This document shows positions 8,502 through 17,630 of a stretch of DNA of 64,000 bases, piece by piece. Under the pieces are notes generated by a model. That model did not search any database and was not told the DNA's origin. It worked only from the letters and a program-made list of their open reading frames with translations. Where the stretch lies: the NCBI RefSeq assembly GCF_000317045.1, contig NC_019703.1, positions 4,596,934 to 4,660,933 on the forward strand, read 5' to 3'. Numbering within the stretch: the first letter of the stretch is position 1; each line of letters starts with the position of its first letter. The DNA is from Geitlerinema sp. PCC 7407. Lineage in GTDB: Bacteria; Cyanobacteriota; Cyanobacteriia; PCC-7407. The translations under genes and the position numbers were made by a program.

Positions 8502-9772
8502 TGGGTCACGCCCGTCGAAGGCGCGATCGCGGGCGGCGTCACCACCGTCCCCGCCACCATCGTCTTGAACAGCGCCTCATACTGATTGAGTGACTGCTCG
8601 AAAGCGTAGCGCTCCAGGGCAAACCGCCGTCCCTGCTGGCCCAGTGCCTCCGCCGTTCGAGGATTTTTGTACAGGTCCATCACCGCATTCGCCAGCGCTC
8701 CCGGATCCTCCGGCGGCACCACCAGACCACCTCCGCTTTCGCGCACCGCTCGAGCCGCCGTTCCGTCCGCCGGCACCGACGCCAAAATCGGGCGACCGCT
8801 CGCCAGCAGAACCTGCGTCTTCGACGGCATATTAAACGAAATCACATTGTGCTTCTGCACAATCAAGCCCACATCCGCCGCCGCCAGCATCTCCGGCAGC
8901 CGCTCTCGCGGCTGGAAGGGCAGCAGCAAAACATTCGTGACGCCGCAGGCCTGGCAGTAGTCGCGGAGTTTTTGCAGCGCCTGGGCCTCTCCCGCAATCA
9001 CAAACACAATCTCTGGGCAGTGCCCCAAGCGAGACGCCGTCTCGATCACCGTCTCCAGCCCCTGGGTCAAGGCAATGTTGCCAGAGTAGAGAACCACAAA
9101 CTTATTCTGGAGGCCGTGCTCCGCGCGAAACGCATTCTCCTTGGGCATCGGGCGAATGAAATTCACATTCACCCAGTTGGGAATGCAGACAATTTTGTCG
9201 GGAGAAACGCCCTTGCCTACCAGGTTTTCCGTGAAGCCGTCTGTGATCACGCTAATTACGTCTGCCGTGCGGTAGGCGAAGCGCTCTAGGGCCTCAAACA
9301 CGCGGATCATGGCCTTATTTTTTAGCAGGCCCACGTGCACCGCCGCCTCCGGCAAGATATCCTGCAAGTTCAGGACCACCGGACACCGATAAAGCCAGCC
9401 CAGCAAGGCCGCTGGCACGCTCACCGGCAGCGGCGGCACCGTCAGCAAGATCACGTCTGGCCGCCAGCTCCCCAGCGCCCGAAAAAAGCTCGTCACCACA
9501 AAGCTGGCATCTAGCAGGATGCGATCGAGCAGGCCGGGTTTGGGCTTGACCCACACATAGCTCCGGTCGATCCGCACACCGTTTTTGTATTCTGTTGCGT
9601 AGAGCTTGCCGCGGTATGTGGGATAAATTCGACGCTCTGGGTAGTTGGGCATACCCGTAATCACCCGGACCTGATGCCCTCGGGCCGCAAGGCCTTCGGC
9701 GAGCTCCGTCATCAATGGCGCAATGCCAATGGGTTCGGGATGATAGTTATAGGAATAAATCAGAACACGCAT
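8498..9772 (-). CDS. WcaI-like glycosyltransferase (GT4)
   Basis: A 424-residue GT-B glycosyltransferase. The start MRVLIYSYNYHPEPIGIAP is the hallmark of WcaI-type enzymes (colanic acid and related exopolysaccharide synthesis). The C-terminal Rossmann half carries the GT4 donor-site segment VVLYSGNIALTQGLETVIE and ADVGLIVQKHNVISFNMPSK. It should act at the cytoplasmic face of the membrane, adding a sugar to a lipid-linked polysaccharide precursor. About 1.5 kb further upstream on the same strand is a sugar-phosphate transferase that could start the same polymer. The intervening genes are not all polysaccharide genes, so a common pathway is inference. Confidence 0.9.
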   Translation of the reverse strand: MRVLIYSYNYHPEPIGIAPLMTELAEGLAARGHQVRVITGMPNYPERRIYPTYRGKLYATEYKNGVRIDRSYVWVKPKPGLLDRILLDASFVVTSFFRALGSWRPDVILLTVPPLPVSVPAALLGWLYRCPVVLNLQDILPEAAVHVGLLKNKAMIRVFEALERFAYRTADVISVITDGFTENLVGKGVSPDKIVCIPNWVNVNFIRPMPKENAFRAEHGLQNKFVVLYSGNIALTQGLETVIETASRLGHCPEIVFVIAGEAQALQKLRDYCQACGVTNVLLLPFQPRERLPEMLAAADVGLIVQKHNVISFNMPSKTQVLLASGRPILASVPADGTAARAVRESGGGLVVPPEDPGALANAVMDLYKNPRTAEALGQQGRRFALERYAFEQSLNQYEALFKTMVAGTVVTPPAIAPSTGVTH

Positions 9773-10048
9773 AGGTTTGGCGGCTATTCACGGTAGGACG
9801 CTCGCGATGACGTCCTCTGGGCTGGTTCCGGCAAGAGCGAGGCAGGGAACGGTAGGATGCCGATTACACTTTACATACAGATAGGTTTCCCCAGGAAACG
9901 CTACAGATTAGCGTTTGGGAAATCTTCATGGGGGCTGATGCCTGAACGAAGTTTCAGTGAGACTGGCAAAGGTCAGGAATGGATCTCAATTCTTTAAAGG
10001 CGTTCTACGAATCCTTTAAAGTTTGGTCAGCGTTTGACGAAGCTGGAC
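9773..10048 (-). other. Intergenic region with two perfect hairpins
   Basis: Two perfect inverted repeats lie between the acylphosphatase stop and the glycosyltransferase start: AAACGCTA-CAGAT-TAGCGTTT (9897-9917) and CTTTAAAGG-N12-CCTTTAAAG (9992-10021). Neither has a T tract on the minus strand. The second is 28 bases after the acylphosphatase stop and may end its transcript; the first would sit in the glycosyltransferase leader. Confidence 0.5.
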
Positions 10049-10345
10049 TTAGCGCCGAATTTCAAACCCTTCGATGCCTTTGGGGACTTCATAGGTGAAG
10101 GTTACATCGGATACTCGAGCAGCAGGGGGGCCATTGTGACACCAGCGAATGAGGGCTTTGACGGCCTCTGGGTTTCCTTCAAAAAGGGCTTCTACCCGGC
10201 GATCGCGGCAGTTACGGACCCAGCCCTGGACTCCGAGGCGGCTCGCTTGATCGAGCACGGCAAAGCGGTATCCAACTCCCTGCACAATGCCTGAAATGAA
10301 GACGTGAGCACAAACGATCTCGGCCTGAGAGGCTGACTCAGTCAT
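10049..10345 (-). CDS. Acylphosphatase
   Basis: A 98-residue acylphosphatase, which hydrolyses carboxyl-phosphate bonds such as in acetyl phosphate or carbamoyl phosphate. The signature GIVQGVGYRF holds the phosphate-binding Arg, and GWVRNCRDRRVEALFEG holds the catalytic Asn. The C-terminus ends in the typical FEIRR strand. The start at 10345 (MTESAS) fits the ~90-residue family size; the open frame upstream is longer but not family-like. Confidence 0.9.
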   Translation of the reverse strand: MTESASQAEIVCAHVFISGIVQGVGYRFAVLDQASRLGVQGWVRNCRDRRVEALFEGNPEAVKALIRWCHNGPPAARVSDVTFTYEVPKGIEGFEIRR

Positions 10346-10650
10346 GCAAGCGGGTGGTAGACAGTTACAGCCATCATACTCTGGGGAGAATTTGGGGCCG
10401 CGAAAAATCTGCTTTTGGTTGGATGGCGGAAAGTGGATTTCGAGGTGCGTTTCAGGAATCGCGCAGAGTCTATCTTGCCTTGAGATAGGCAATAAGACGG
10501 CTGAGACGCGATCGCCCATTTACACTTTCTTTAAACTTGGCCCTAGCGCTGAGAACTCAAGCTGGCTCCTGTCGGGGATCAAGCTTTTAAAATTGGGCAT
10601 CATTGGCGCTAGGCGGGCGATCGCCCATGGCCGGACCCATTGGCGTCCAG
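10346..10650. other. Intergenic region, no gene seen
   Basis: Holds HIP1 sites, one of them the centre of a 12-bp palindrome GGGCGATCGCCC near 10616-10627, close after the stop of the anti-sigma kinase. No open frame here shows protein-like composition, and I see no RNA gene. Confidence 0.4.
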
Positions 10651-11115
10651 CTAGGAGTAGGGTGCAGGCGCCGTGACCAGGTACTTGCGCAGAAGTAGGC
10701 AGTTGCCTTGGGGCTCCACAGGGGAGTAGCTCAGCTCATCGCTCAAGCGGTGCAAAAACAGCAGGCCCCGTCCTGATTCTTGTTCGAGGGGGTCGAGCAG
10801 CGGCTGTTGCTGTAGCAGGTCTGCCAGTTTCCCAGGCAAGTCGAAGGGTAGCCCCTGATCCCAAATGCGAATCTCGATCGCCTGTGTGTAGAGATGCACT
10901 TCTAGGAGAATGGGCGTTGTTGTTGGTAGGTGCTGGTGGGCATGGCGGGCCGCATTGGTGAAGCCTTCAGCCACCATGACCTGGTATTGCCACCAGGTTT
11001 CTTGGGTGAGATCGGGATGGTTGAACTGCTCTAGCCACGCCAAAACCGTCTCCAGCGCCTTGAGATCGCTGGTCACTTGCAGAGACGATTGTCGAATCAG
11101 AAAGTCTGACTGCAT
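10651..11115 (-). CDS. RsbW-like serine kinase / anti-sigma regulatory factor
   Basis: A 154-residue GHKL ATPase of the HATPase_c_2 type. The N box is in VAEGFTNAARHAHQHLP, the G1 box in IRIWDQGLPFD, and the G2 box in ESGRGLLFLHRLSDEL. These proteins bind a target (often a sigma factor) and phosphorylate a STAS-domain antagonist on serine. The next gene upstream on the same strand carries a STAS domain, 128 bases away, so that protein is the obvious candidate partner. What the switch controls is not visible. Confidence 0.88.
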   Translation of the reverse strand: MQSDFLIRQSSLQVTSDLKALETVLAWLEQFNHPDLTQETWWQYQVMVAEGFTNAARHAHQHLPTTTPILLEVHLYTQAIEIRIWDQGLPFDLPGKLADLLQQQPLLDPLEQESGRGLLFLHRLSDELSYSPVEPQGNCLLLRKYLVTAPAPYS

Positions 11116-11243
11116 AAGTCAACAAAATTTTGAAAAGCTCACACCCCGATCGCGACCGAGGATCTGGCAACTGCAGCACTTTCAAGAAGTCTGCACCATC
11201 CCCGCCAGGGGTCGGTCGATAGAGCTAGAGTTCCCATTTGGGA

Positions 11244-12236
11244 CTAAACAGCACCACTGCGGCGATTGAACACGATGGCAATGGTTTTGAGAATGAGCTT
11301 GATGTCGTACAAAAGGCTCCAGTTTTGCTGATAGCGCAGGTCTAGCCGAATCACGTCTTCGAAGTCCCGAATCTGCGATCGCCCATTGACCTGCCACTCC
11401 CCGGTCATGCCCGGCTTAACATCGAGGCGCTGCCACTCCGGCACCTCATAGCGCTCCACCTCATCGGGGGTCGGCGGACGCGTGCCCACCAGGCTCATCT
11501 CTCCGCGCAGCACATTCCAAAACTGGGGCAGCTCATCAAGGCTTGTGCGCCGCAAAAAGCGACCCACCTTGGTGACGCGAGGGTCATTGGCATTCTTGAA
11601 CAGCGGCCCCGCTAGCTCGTTGCGCACCTGGGCTTTGCGGGCCTCTGCATCGGTGCACATCGAGCGAAACTTCCAGATGCGAAAGCGCTTGCCCATCCAG
11701 CCGCAGCGCACCTGGCCAAAGAAGATCGGGCCAGGGCTGTCGAGCTTGATCGCGATCGCGATCGGCACTAGCAAGATCGCCGTGATGCCCAGACCTGTCA
11801 GCGCTCCCACAATGTCGATCAGCCGCTTGAGCCAGGAGCGCACCGAGGGATGGGTGGGGTAGATTTCTGCTTCGCGGGGGGTGGGGCTCGGGGTTGCCTG
11901 ATGGGGCTCGGCCTCGAAGGTCAGCAGCGCATCTAGGCCCGTCATGGCAAAGACAGCCATCACGGGCGATCGCACGCCTCGCAAGGTCAAGCCGCCGCCG
12001 TGCCGCTGAATCGTTTTGAGGTTACTCACCAGCGCCCCGATGCCGCTGCTGTCAATAAAGGTTGTTTGGTGAAAATCTAAAATCACCTGGGTGGGAAACG
12101 GAGACTGAGCATAAAGGTCTTGAAAGGCTTGCTTGAACGGCACCGCTTCCACCACACTCATGCGCGGCGGCATTTGCATGATGAGACGCTCTTGCTGGTT
12201 GGTAACCGGAAACTGAACCTCTGGCGTCTGGCTCAT
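11244..12236 (-). CDS. STAS domain fused to polyprenyl-phosphate sugar transferase
   Basis: 330 residues, two domains. Residues ~10-108 are a STAS (anti-sigma antagonist) domain with the phosphorylatable loop IDSSGIGALV (Ser63/Ser64). A short linker rich in Pro and Thr follows. Residues ~130-330 are a bacterial sugar transferase (WbaP/WcaJ catalytic family): a TM segment (~145-163), FRIWKFRSM (~185-193), and DELPQFWNVLRGEMSLVGTRP (~234-253). It should load the first sugar-phosphate onto undecaprenyl phosphate at the membrane. The fusion suggests that initiation is governed by the RsbW-like kinase next door; that is inference. The ATG at 12236 starts the STAS fold properly; the frame is open to 12404. 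Confidence 0.9.
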   Translation of the reverse strand: MSQTPEVQFPVTNQQERLIMQMPPRMSVVEAVPFKQAFQDLYAQSPFPTQVILDFHQTTFIDSSGIGALVSNLKTIQRHGGGLTLRGVRSPVMAVFAMTGLDALLTFEAEPHQATPSPTPREAEIYPTHPSVRSWLKRLIDIVGALTGLGITAILLVPIAIAIKLDSPGPIFFGQVRCGWMGKRFRIWKFRSMCTDAEARKAQVRNELAGPLFKNANDPRVTKVGRFLRRTSLDELPQFWNVLRGEMSLVGTRPPTPDEVERYEVPEWQRLDVKPGMTGEWQVNGRSQIRDFEDVIRLDLRYQQNWSLLYDIKLILKTIAIVFNRRSGAV

Positions 12237-12363
12237 ATTACAGAGAACCTTGCATGTATACAGCTGAGGGCCTACAAAATCGCCGCTCGGAGCAGGCATT
12301 GACCGGGCCGTATCGTTAGTTTGCCCGAAGCCAAGCCTCTCTCGCCACTGCTGGCAACGTGGC

Positions 12364-12402
12364 GCAGCCAGGGCTGTTTTTGGCTGCCAAAGCCCTGGCT
12401 GC
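12364..12402 (-). terminator. Long hairpin after the SPOR-like gene
   Basis: A perfect 12-bp stem GCAGCCAGGGCT/AGCCCTGGCTGC with a 15-base loop that itself contains TTGG-CTG-CCAA. It starts 31 bases after the stop of the minus-strand SPOR-like gene. No T tract follows on the minus strand, so it may be a weak terminator or an RNA-stability element. Confidence 0.5.
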
Positions 12403-12433
12403 AACGGTGGCCAATCGGGAGCAAGGCAGCGGG

Positions 12434-12823
12434 CTATCGCAGCTCGCGGGCGTAGACGACCCGGGCATCTAGGCCCCGCAGACGCAGCAGTTCGGCGAGA
12501 TCCTCAGCGTCGCTCCGGCGCTCAAAGGCGCCTGCATTCACGTAGGTGCCCATTTTCGCGCTCGTCCGAAAGGCGTCGGGGACGCACCGGCGCACCGCAG
12601 CGAGGGTGGCGGCTTCTTGGCGGGCAGCAGGCACAATCACAACGTAGCGATGGTTTGCGGGACGGCCTAGGACGATGACGCTGCCTTCTTGGGCAGTGTT
12701 GTAAGCGCCTTGGGTCTGGGTCTGGGGGCAAACAAGGGGCGAATCGGCCTGGGCCAGAGTGCTGCTGGGCCACACCAGCCCAAGGGCGATCGCGGAAATC
12801 GGAAACCAAGCTGTCCAGGGCAT
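12434..12823 (-). CDS. Secreted protein with SPOR-like C-terminus
   Basis: A 129-residue exported protein. The start at 12823 gives a signal peptide ([19 protein letters not shown]) cleaved near TLA|QAD. The mature part ends in a SPOR-like unit: [32 protein letters not shown], which resembles the strand-helix-strand of peptidoglycan-binding SPOR domains. An earlier segment ([31 protein letters not shown]) has a similar pattern. Two cysteines could form a disulfide. It would sit in the periplasm. It is divergent from trpD. Confidence 0.8.
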   Translation of the reverse strand: MPWTAWFPISAIALGLVWPSSTLAQADSPLVCPQTQTQGAYNTAQEGSVIVLGRPANHRYVVIVPAARQEAATLAAVRRCVPDAFRTSAKMGTYVNAGAFERRSDAEDLAELLRLRGLDARVVYARELR

Positions 12824-13004
12824 AGTGACGAGGACCTTTTTTTGGCGGAAGACGAGAAACGTCACTTTCACCATACCGTTTGGCCTTGGTGGCAAACGCG
12901 GCGATCGCCTTAAGTTCTTCGGAAGGTCTACTGCTGGCAAATCTGGCCTTTCAAGCCGAAAATACTGTTTGGTATCGCGTCGTTTTTCCCTTGCGTTGAA
13001 ACCC

Positions 13005-14054
13005 ATGTCTTCCGCAGCGCCCTCTCTCCACTGGCCCGACCTGCTCCAGCAGCTGCTCGCTCAGCAGTCTCTCACCCAAGCCCAAGCCGCCGACCTGATG
13101 CAGGGGTGGCTGAGCGAAGCGATCCCGCCGGTGCTGTCGGGCGGGATCTTGGCCGCGCTCCAGGCCAAGGGCGTCTCGGCGGATGAGCTGGCGGGGATGG
13201 CGCGGGTGCTCCAGGCCCAGTCGGTCCAGACCGACCTCAAGGGCGATCGCACGCTGCCCTTGGTGGACACCTGCGGCACCGGTGGCGACGGCGCTTCGAC
13301 CTTTAATATTTCAACGGCTGTGGCCTTTGTGGTGGCCGCCGCTGGCATTCCGGTCGCCAAGCACGGCAACCGCTCGGCCTCCGGCAAAGTCGGTTCCGCC
13401 GACGTTCTCGAGGCCCTAGGCATTCACCTGAGTGCCCCCATCGAGAAAATTCACGGTGCCCTGGAGGCCGTTGGCATCACCTTTTTGTTCGCTCCGGGCT
13501 GGCACCCAGCCATGAAGGCCGTCGCGCCCCTGCGCAAAACCCTGGGCGTTCGCACGGTGTTTAACCTGCTGGGACCGCTGGTCAATCCCCTGCGTCCCAC
13601 CGGTCAGGTGATCGGCGTGCCCGACTCAGCCCTGGTGGGCACCATGGCCGAAGCGCTGGGCCAGCTGGGGGTGCAGCGGGCGATCGTCCTCCACGGGCGC
13701 GAGCGCCTCGATGAGGCGGGTCTAGCAGACCTGACGGACTTGGCGGTCCTGGCGGACGGTCGGGTCGAGACGCAGGTCCTCGATCCCCAGGCGCTGGGGC
13801 TGGCCCACGCGCCGACGGAGAGTCTGCGGGGAGGTGATGTGACCGAGAATGCCGAGATTTTGCGGGCGGTCCTCCAGGGCAAGGGCACGCAGGCGCAGCA
13901 AGACGTCGTGGCCCTAAACGCGTCCTTGGCCCTCCAGGTGGGGGGAGCGGTGCCCATGCTTGATCACGGCACGGGAATTGAGAAAGCGCGCGCGGTTTTG
14001 GCGAGCGGGGCCGCCTGGCAAAAGGCTGAGCAGCTGGTGGATTTCTTGGGCTAG
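13005..14054 (+). CDS. trpD: Anthranilate phosphoribosyltransferase
   Basis: A 349-residue enzyme of tryptophan synthesis that joins anthranilate and phosphoribosyl pyrophosphate. The PRPP loop [17 protein letters not shown], the segment [21 protein letters not shown] and [14 protein letters not shown] are all intact. The length is normal for the family. The start ATG 13005 ([10 protein letters not shown]) was chosen since the upstream extension is not conserved in type. The gene stands apart from other trp genes, as is common in cyanobacteria. Its TAG overlaps the stop of the convergent lipoprotein gene within CTAG. Confidence 0.97.
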   Translation: MSSAAPSLHWPDLLQQLLAQQSLTQAQAADLMQGWLSEAIPPVLSGGILAALQAKGVSADELAGMARVLQAQSVQTDLKGDRTLPLVDTCGTGGDGASTFNISTAVAFVVAAAGIPVAKHGNRSASGKVGSADVLEALGIHLSAPIEKIHGALEAVGITFLFAPGWHPAMKAVAPLRKTLGVRTVFNLLGPLVNPLRPTGQVIGVPDSALVGTMAEALGQLGVQRAIVLHGRERLDEAGLADLTDLAVLADGRVETQVLDPQALGLAHAPTESLRGGDVTENAEILRAVLQGKGTQAQQDVVALNASLALQVGGAVPMLDHGTGIEKARAVLASGAAWQKAEQLVDFLG

Positions 14055-15031
14055 GGCGTGGGGGACGGGGACGCTGTGGGCGCAGGGGACGGCGCCGAGG
14101 CGCGGTTTTGAAACTCCACGCTGCTTTCTTTGATGGTGACGTCGTATTGGCCAAAGAAATCCTGCCCCAGCAGGCCAATGTCGAGCTTTGGACCGGCGAT
14201 CGCCACAGGTAGGTTTTCGACTTTGGCCTCCCTCACTTCGAGGGTTTTCAGCGTTCCTACCGGTAGCTCGATGCCTTTAGCATTGGCTGTGTTCACCTGC
14301 ACGCGGCGGTTGGGATCCTCGGGGCGGACGTTGAGGGCAGCGGCCATGGGCTGGGTGATCAGGGTCATGCTGGCGCCGGTGTCGACGATCATTTCGTAGG
14401 TCGAGCCGCCGTTGAAGCTGACGTCAATCACGGGGGTGCCGGCAATGCGGCGCTTGATGGGAACGGCGATCGCCCCTTGGGCGGCCCCGGCCACCGGCGA
14501 CTCGCTGGGCGCACCGGAGCTCAGGCGCACTGGGGGCTTGAGATTGGCCGTTTGCTGCACTTTTTCGCGGGCGATCGCCACATTTCGCTGATATTCGGCG
14601 ATCTTGGCCTGGGCCTGGCTGCGGTTGGGGCTGCCCGCCGGAATCGCCTGGAGCAGGGCGATCGCCTCCTGCCAGCGGCTCGCCACCAGCTCCCAATCCG
14701 CCGAGGACTGGGCCGACGACGCAATGCTGGCCGCGCTAAACGCAATATCCATTGCATCTTGAAACAAAGCCGCCGGGTCGCGGGGCGGCGCGCTGGGCGT
14801 CGGGGGCGCAGCGGACGGCGAGGGCGAAGGGGTGATCGGCGCTGGGGTGGATGTCGAGGCTGCCAGCTCTTGGGCCGCCTCTCGGCGATCGGCCGCCAGC
14901 TCGGTCACGATCTCGACCAGCGCGCAGCCGCTCGTTCCCAGCACCAGCAGAGCCAGCCCCACCCCCCGACCGGTGAACTGCAGCACGCGCCAGAGGCCCT
15001 GATTGGCCGCCCTGGGATCGCCCTTCATCAT
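14051..15031 (-). CDS. Retropepsin-like aspartic protease lipoprotein
   Basis: 326 residues. The N-terminus has a hydrophobic signal ending in the lipobox-like LGTSGC, so a lipid anchor is likely. A Pro/Ser/Ala-rich linker (residues ~60-90) follows, then a helical region (~90-165). The C-terminal ~120 residues are a clan AA retropepsin-type domain with the active-site motif [12 protein letters not shown] and a LGQDFF segment near the end. One such domain must dimerise to form a full active site. Substrate unknown. It lies 33 bases downstream of a paralogue on the same strand. Confidence 0.87.
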   Translation of the reverse strand: MMKGDPRAANQGLWRVLQFTGRGVGLALLVLGTSGCALVEIVTELAADRREAAQELAASTSTPAPITPSPSPSAAPPTPSAPPRDPAALFQDAMDIAFSAASIASSAQSSADWELVASRWQEAIALLQAIPAGSPNRSQAQAKIAEYQRNVAIAREKVQQTANLKPPVRLSSGAPSESPVAGAAQGAIAVPIKRRIAGTPVIDVSFNGGSTYEMIVDTGASMTLITQPMAAALNVRPEDPNRRVQVNTANAKGIELPVGTLKTLEVREAKVENLPVAIAGPKLDIGLLGQDFFGQYDVTIKESSVEFQNRASAPSPAPTASPSPTP

Positions 15032-15064
15032 CGCTTTGCCCCCCGACTGTCTTGTTTTTGCTCC

Positions 15065-15670
15065 CTAGCGAGCCTGAAATTCAATCCTATCTTGGCGAAT
15101 TGTGAGGTCGTAGCCGCCAAAGAAGTCTTGGCCCAGCAGCCCCGTATCCAAGACAGGACCGGCGATCGCCACCGGCACATCCGCCACCTGGACTCCCCCC
15201 ACCGCGATGGAGCTCACCACGCCCACCGGAATCTCCAACCCCACTTGGCTCGCCGTATCCACCCGAGCCACACCCACCGGCTTCACCTGAAGCTGGCTCG
15301 CCATACGCGGCGTGATCACCGTATTACTAGCGCCCGTATCCAGCATCATTTCAAAGGTATGGCGACCGTTGAAGGTCACGTCGATCACAGGAATCCCTGA
15401 CTCGCGGCGCTTGATCGGCACCTGGAATGCATTGATCTGCATAGCCCGGGGTAGCGGTGCCCCCGTATTCGTGCACAGATAGCCCAAGTCCAGCACCTGG
15501 CCGTTGGCCTGCACCATGTAGCACTCATCTGAGGACGGCTGGGCGATCGCCCCCGTCGGCAGCCCCGCCGCCAGCATCACCGCCATCCCCAGTCCCGGCC
15601 ACCGCCACCGCCACAACCCGTCCAGCAGCGATCGCCCAACGTTTCCACCGCACGATATCCAGCCTTCCAT
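15065..15670 (-). CDS. Retropepsin-like aspartic protease, exported paralogue
   Basis: 201 residues (or slightly fewer with a later start). A hydrophobic signal segment ends near GAIAQPSS, suggesting export. The C-terminal domain is close to that of the next gene: PIKRRESGIPVIDVTFNG, then the active-site MLDTGASNTVIT, then [21 protein letters not shown]. The two genes look like a tandem duplication in which the downstream copy gained a lipobox and a long linker. A CYMVQANG segment with a conserved-type cysteine precedes the protease domain. Confidence 0.85.
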   Translation of the reverse strand: MEGWISCGGNVGRSLLDGLWRWRWPGLGMAVMLAAGLPTGAIAQPSSDECYMVQANGQVLDLGYLCTNTGAPLPRAMQINAFQVPIKRRESGIPVIDVTFNGRHTFEMMLDTGASNTVITPRMASQLQVKPVGVARVDTASQVGLEIPVGVVSSIAVGGVQVADVPVAIAGPVLDTGLLGQDFFGGYDLTIRQDRIEFQAR

Positions 15671-15921
15671 CGCGATTGCTCAGTAAACAACAGCTGTGGG
15701 CCATACCAAGGTCAACAGAAGTGCGATCGCCCCGTCTATAACCGCGAAGGATCGATCTTCCTAGCCCCCATTGTGGCGAAATCCTTAGGCCAATGACCAA
15801 CGGTTTATCCCCCAGCAATGCCCCGGCTTTTTACACTTTTCGAGATTTTCTGACTTCTGCATCTTGACGAAATCTGTCATGCCATAATGGCCTTCGTGCC
15901 AATCTGTGTGCGAAGGTCGCC

Positions 15922-17082
15922 ATGTCCCTATTTGATGCCCAACCCGCCATCCTCGTTCTCGCGGACGGAACCGTGTTTCACGGCAAATCCTTTGGAGCCT
16001 CCGGGACCACCATCGGAGAAGTCGTCTTCAACACCGGCATGACAGGCTACCAAGAAGTCCTCACCGACCCCAGCTACTGCGGCCAGATTGTCACCTTCAC
16101 CTACCCCGAACTGGGCAACACCGGCATCAACCCCGAGGACGAAGAGTCCAGCGGCCCCCAGATTCGCGGCGTGATTGCGCGCAACATCACCACTCGTCCC
16201 AGCAACTGGCGCGCGACCCAGTCCCTCCCCAACTATCTCAAGCAGCACAACGTCGTTGCCATCTACGACATCGACACCCGCGCCCTCACCCGCAAAATTC
16301 GCTCCACCGGGGCCATCAACGGCGGCATTTCCACCACTATCTTGGACCCCAACGAGCTGCTGCGCCAGGTCCAAGCCGCTCCCAGCATGGCCGGTCTCAA
16401 TCTGGTGCGCGAAGTCACCACCAGCAACACTTACGAATGGGTCGAGGCAACCCCCAGCGAGTGGGAATTTAGCCCCACAGCCGGCGCCAGTGACGAGGCA
16501 CCCTTCAATGTCGTGGCGCTGGATTTTGGTCTCAAGCGCAATATTCTGCGACGCCTGGCGAGCTACGGCTGCCGGATCACCGTCGTTCCCGCCGACACGT
16601 CCGCCGAGAAGATCCTGGCCCACAATCCCGACGGCATTTTCCTGTCCAACGGGCCTGGGGACCCCGCCGCGGTCACCGAAGGCATCGCCACCGCCCGAGA
16701 ACTCCTCAAAGCAGCCAAACCGATGTTTGGGATCTGCATGGGCCACCAAATTTTGGGCCTGTCCCTTGGGGCTGACACCTTCAAGCTCAAGTTTGGTCAC
16801 CGGGGGCTCAACCAGCCGGCGGGTCTCGAGCAGCGCCAGGTGGAGATCACCAGCCAAAACCATGGCTTCGCGATTACCGAGGAGTCTCTGGGCGCGGACG
16901 TCGAGATCACCCACCTGAACCTGAACGATCGCACGGTTGCCGGCCTGCGTCACAAAGAGCTGCCGCTATTTTCGGTGCAGTACCATCCGGAGGCCAGCCC
17001 TGGTCCCCACGATGCAGATTATCTGTTTGAGCAGTTTGTCGAGGCGATGCGGGCTGCGCGCCAAAGGTCGGCGGCTTCCTGA
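15922..17082 (+). CDS. carA: Carbamoyl-phosphate synthase small subunit
   Basis: 386 residues, the glutaminase subunit that supplies ammonia to CarB for arginine and pyrimidine synthesis. The N-terminal CarA domain ([15 protein letters not shown]) and the class I glutaminase domain are complete. The catalytic Cys is in [16 protein letters not shown], and the His/Glu pair is in [14 protein letters not shown]. carB is not in the window, as is usual in cyanobacteria. Confidence 0.97.
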   Translation: MSLFDAQPAILVLADGTVFHGKSFGASGTTIGEVVFNTGMTGYQEVLTDPSYCGQIVTFTYPELGNTGINPEDEESSGPQIRGVIARNITTRPSNWRATQSLPNYLKQHNVVAIYDIDTRALTRKIRSTGAINGGISTTILDPNELLRQVQAAPSMAGLNLVREVTTSNTYEWVEATPSEWEFSPTAGASDEAPFNVVALDFGLKRNILRRLASYGCRITVVPADTSAEKILAHNPDGIFLSNGPGDPAAVTEGIATARELLKAAKPMFGICMGHQILGLSLGADTFKLKFGHRGLNQPAGLEQRQVEITSQNHGFAITEESLGADVEITHLNLNDRTVAGLRHKELPLFSVQYHPEASPGPHDADYLFEQFVEAMRAARQRSAAS

Positions 17083-17218
17083 GGCGCCCCAGGACTGACG
17101 GCCAGGACGCACCAAGTCCACCAGAGAGCAGGTTGCGATTCTGGGCGTCCTGGCATATACTGAAGCCTCGAATTGCGGAATATCAAGCTAGGAGGGTCCT
17201 ATTCCTGAGCCACTGACC

Positions 17219-17569
17219 TTGACCGTGAGTTTGAGAGGGACTCGCGAAGTTAAGGATAACTACCAGCTATTTCGCCTTACGGGTCTGCTAGACGCCTTTT
17301 CGGAGCCGACCTTCCGTAAGGTGATGACCAAATTACTCGAAGAAGGTCCCAAAAATATCATCCTGGACCTCTCCCAGATCGACTTCGTGGACAGCTCAGG
17401 CCTTGGTGCTTTGGTGCAGCTCGCAAAGAAAGCCCAGGGAAGTGAAGGAACGCTGCAAATCGTCACAAATCCCCGAGTGACCCAGACGGTCAAGCTTGTT
17501 CGCCTAGAGCAGTTTCTTTCGCTCCAGCCCTCGGTAGACACCGCCATTGGCAACACCAAATCTGCTTAG
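17219..17569 (+). CDS. STAS domain anti-sigma factor antagonist
   Basis: A single-domain STAS protein of ~116 residues (122 if started at 17201). The phosphorylation loop is DFVDSSGLGALVQ. Such proteins are the unphosphorylated binders of RsbW-like kinases; a kinase of that type lies 6 kb away. The start is uncertain. The only good ribosome binding site, AGGAGGG (17190-17196), sits five bases before an in-frame ATT at 17201, while TTG 17219 and GTG 17225 are too far from it. A clear intrinsic terminator follows the gene. Confidence 0.9.
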   Translation: MTVSLRGTREVKDNYQLFRLTGLLDAFSEPTFRKVMTKLLEEGPKNIILDLSQIDFVDSSGLGALVQLAKKAQGSEGTLQIVTNPRVTQTVKLVRLEQFLSLQPSVDTAIGNTKSA

Positions 17570-17593
17570 TTGCCGCTATGAATTTCAGTACTG

Positions 17594-17630
17594 AAAAAGC
17601 TATCCGATAGGCCTTGTCGGATAGCTTTTG
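17594..17630 (+). terminator. Intrinsic terminator of the STAS gene
   Basis: Stem AAAAGCTATCCGA/TCGGATAGCTTTT with a nine-base loop, 25 bases after the stop codon. The T-rich end of the right arm serves as the T tract, and the A-rich left arm could make it work in both directions. Confidence 0.8.

Noticed and set aside
10344-10676. Plus-strand open frame of 110 codons next to the acylphosphatase
   Set aside because: It is mostly intergenic with no protein-like pattern and ends inside the anti-sigma kinase.
15864-15888. TTGACG / CATAAT pair as a carA promoter
   Set aside because: The spacer is only 13 bases, too short for a normal sigma-70 promoter.
15928-16953. Minus-strand open frame of 341 codons opposite carA
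   Set aside because: Antisense shadow of carA with Gly/Val-rich composition.
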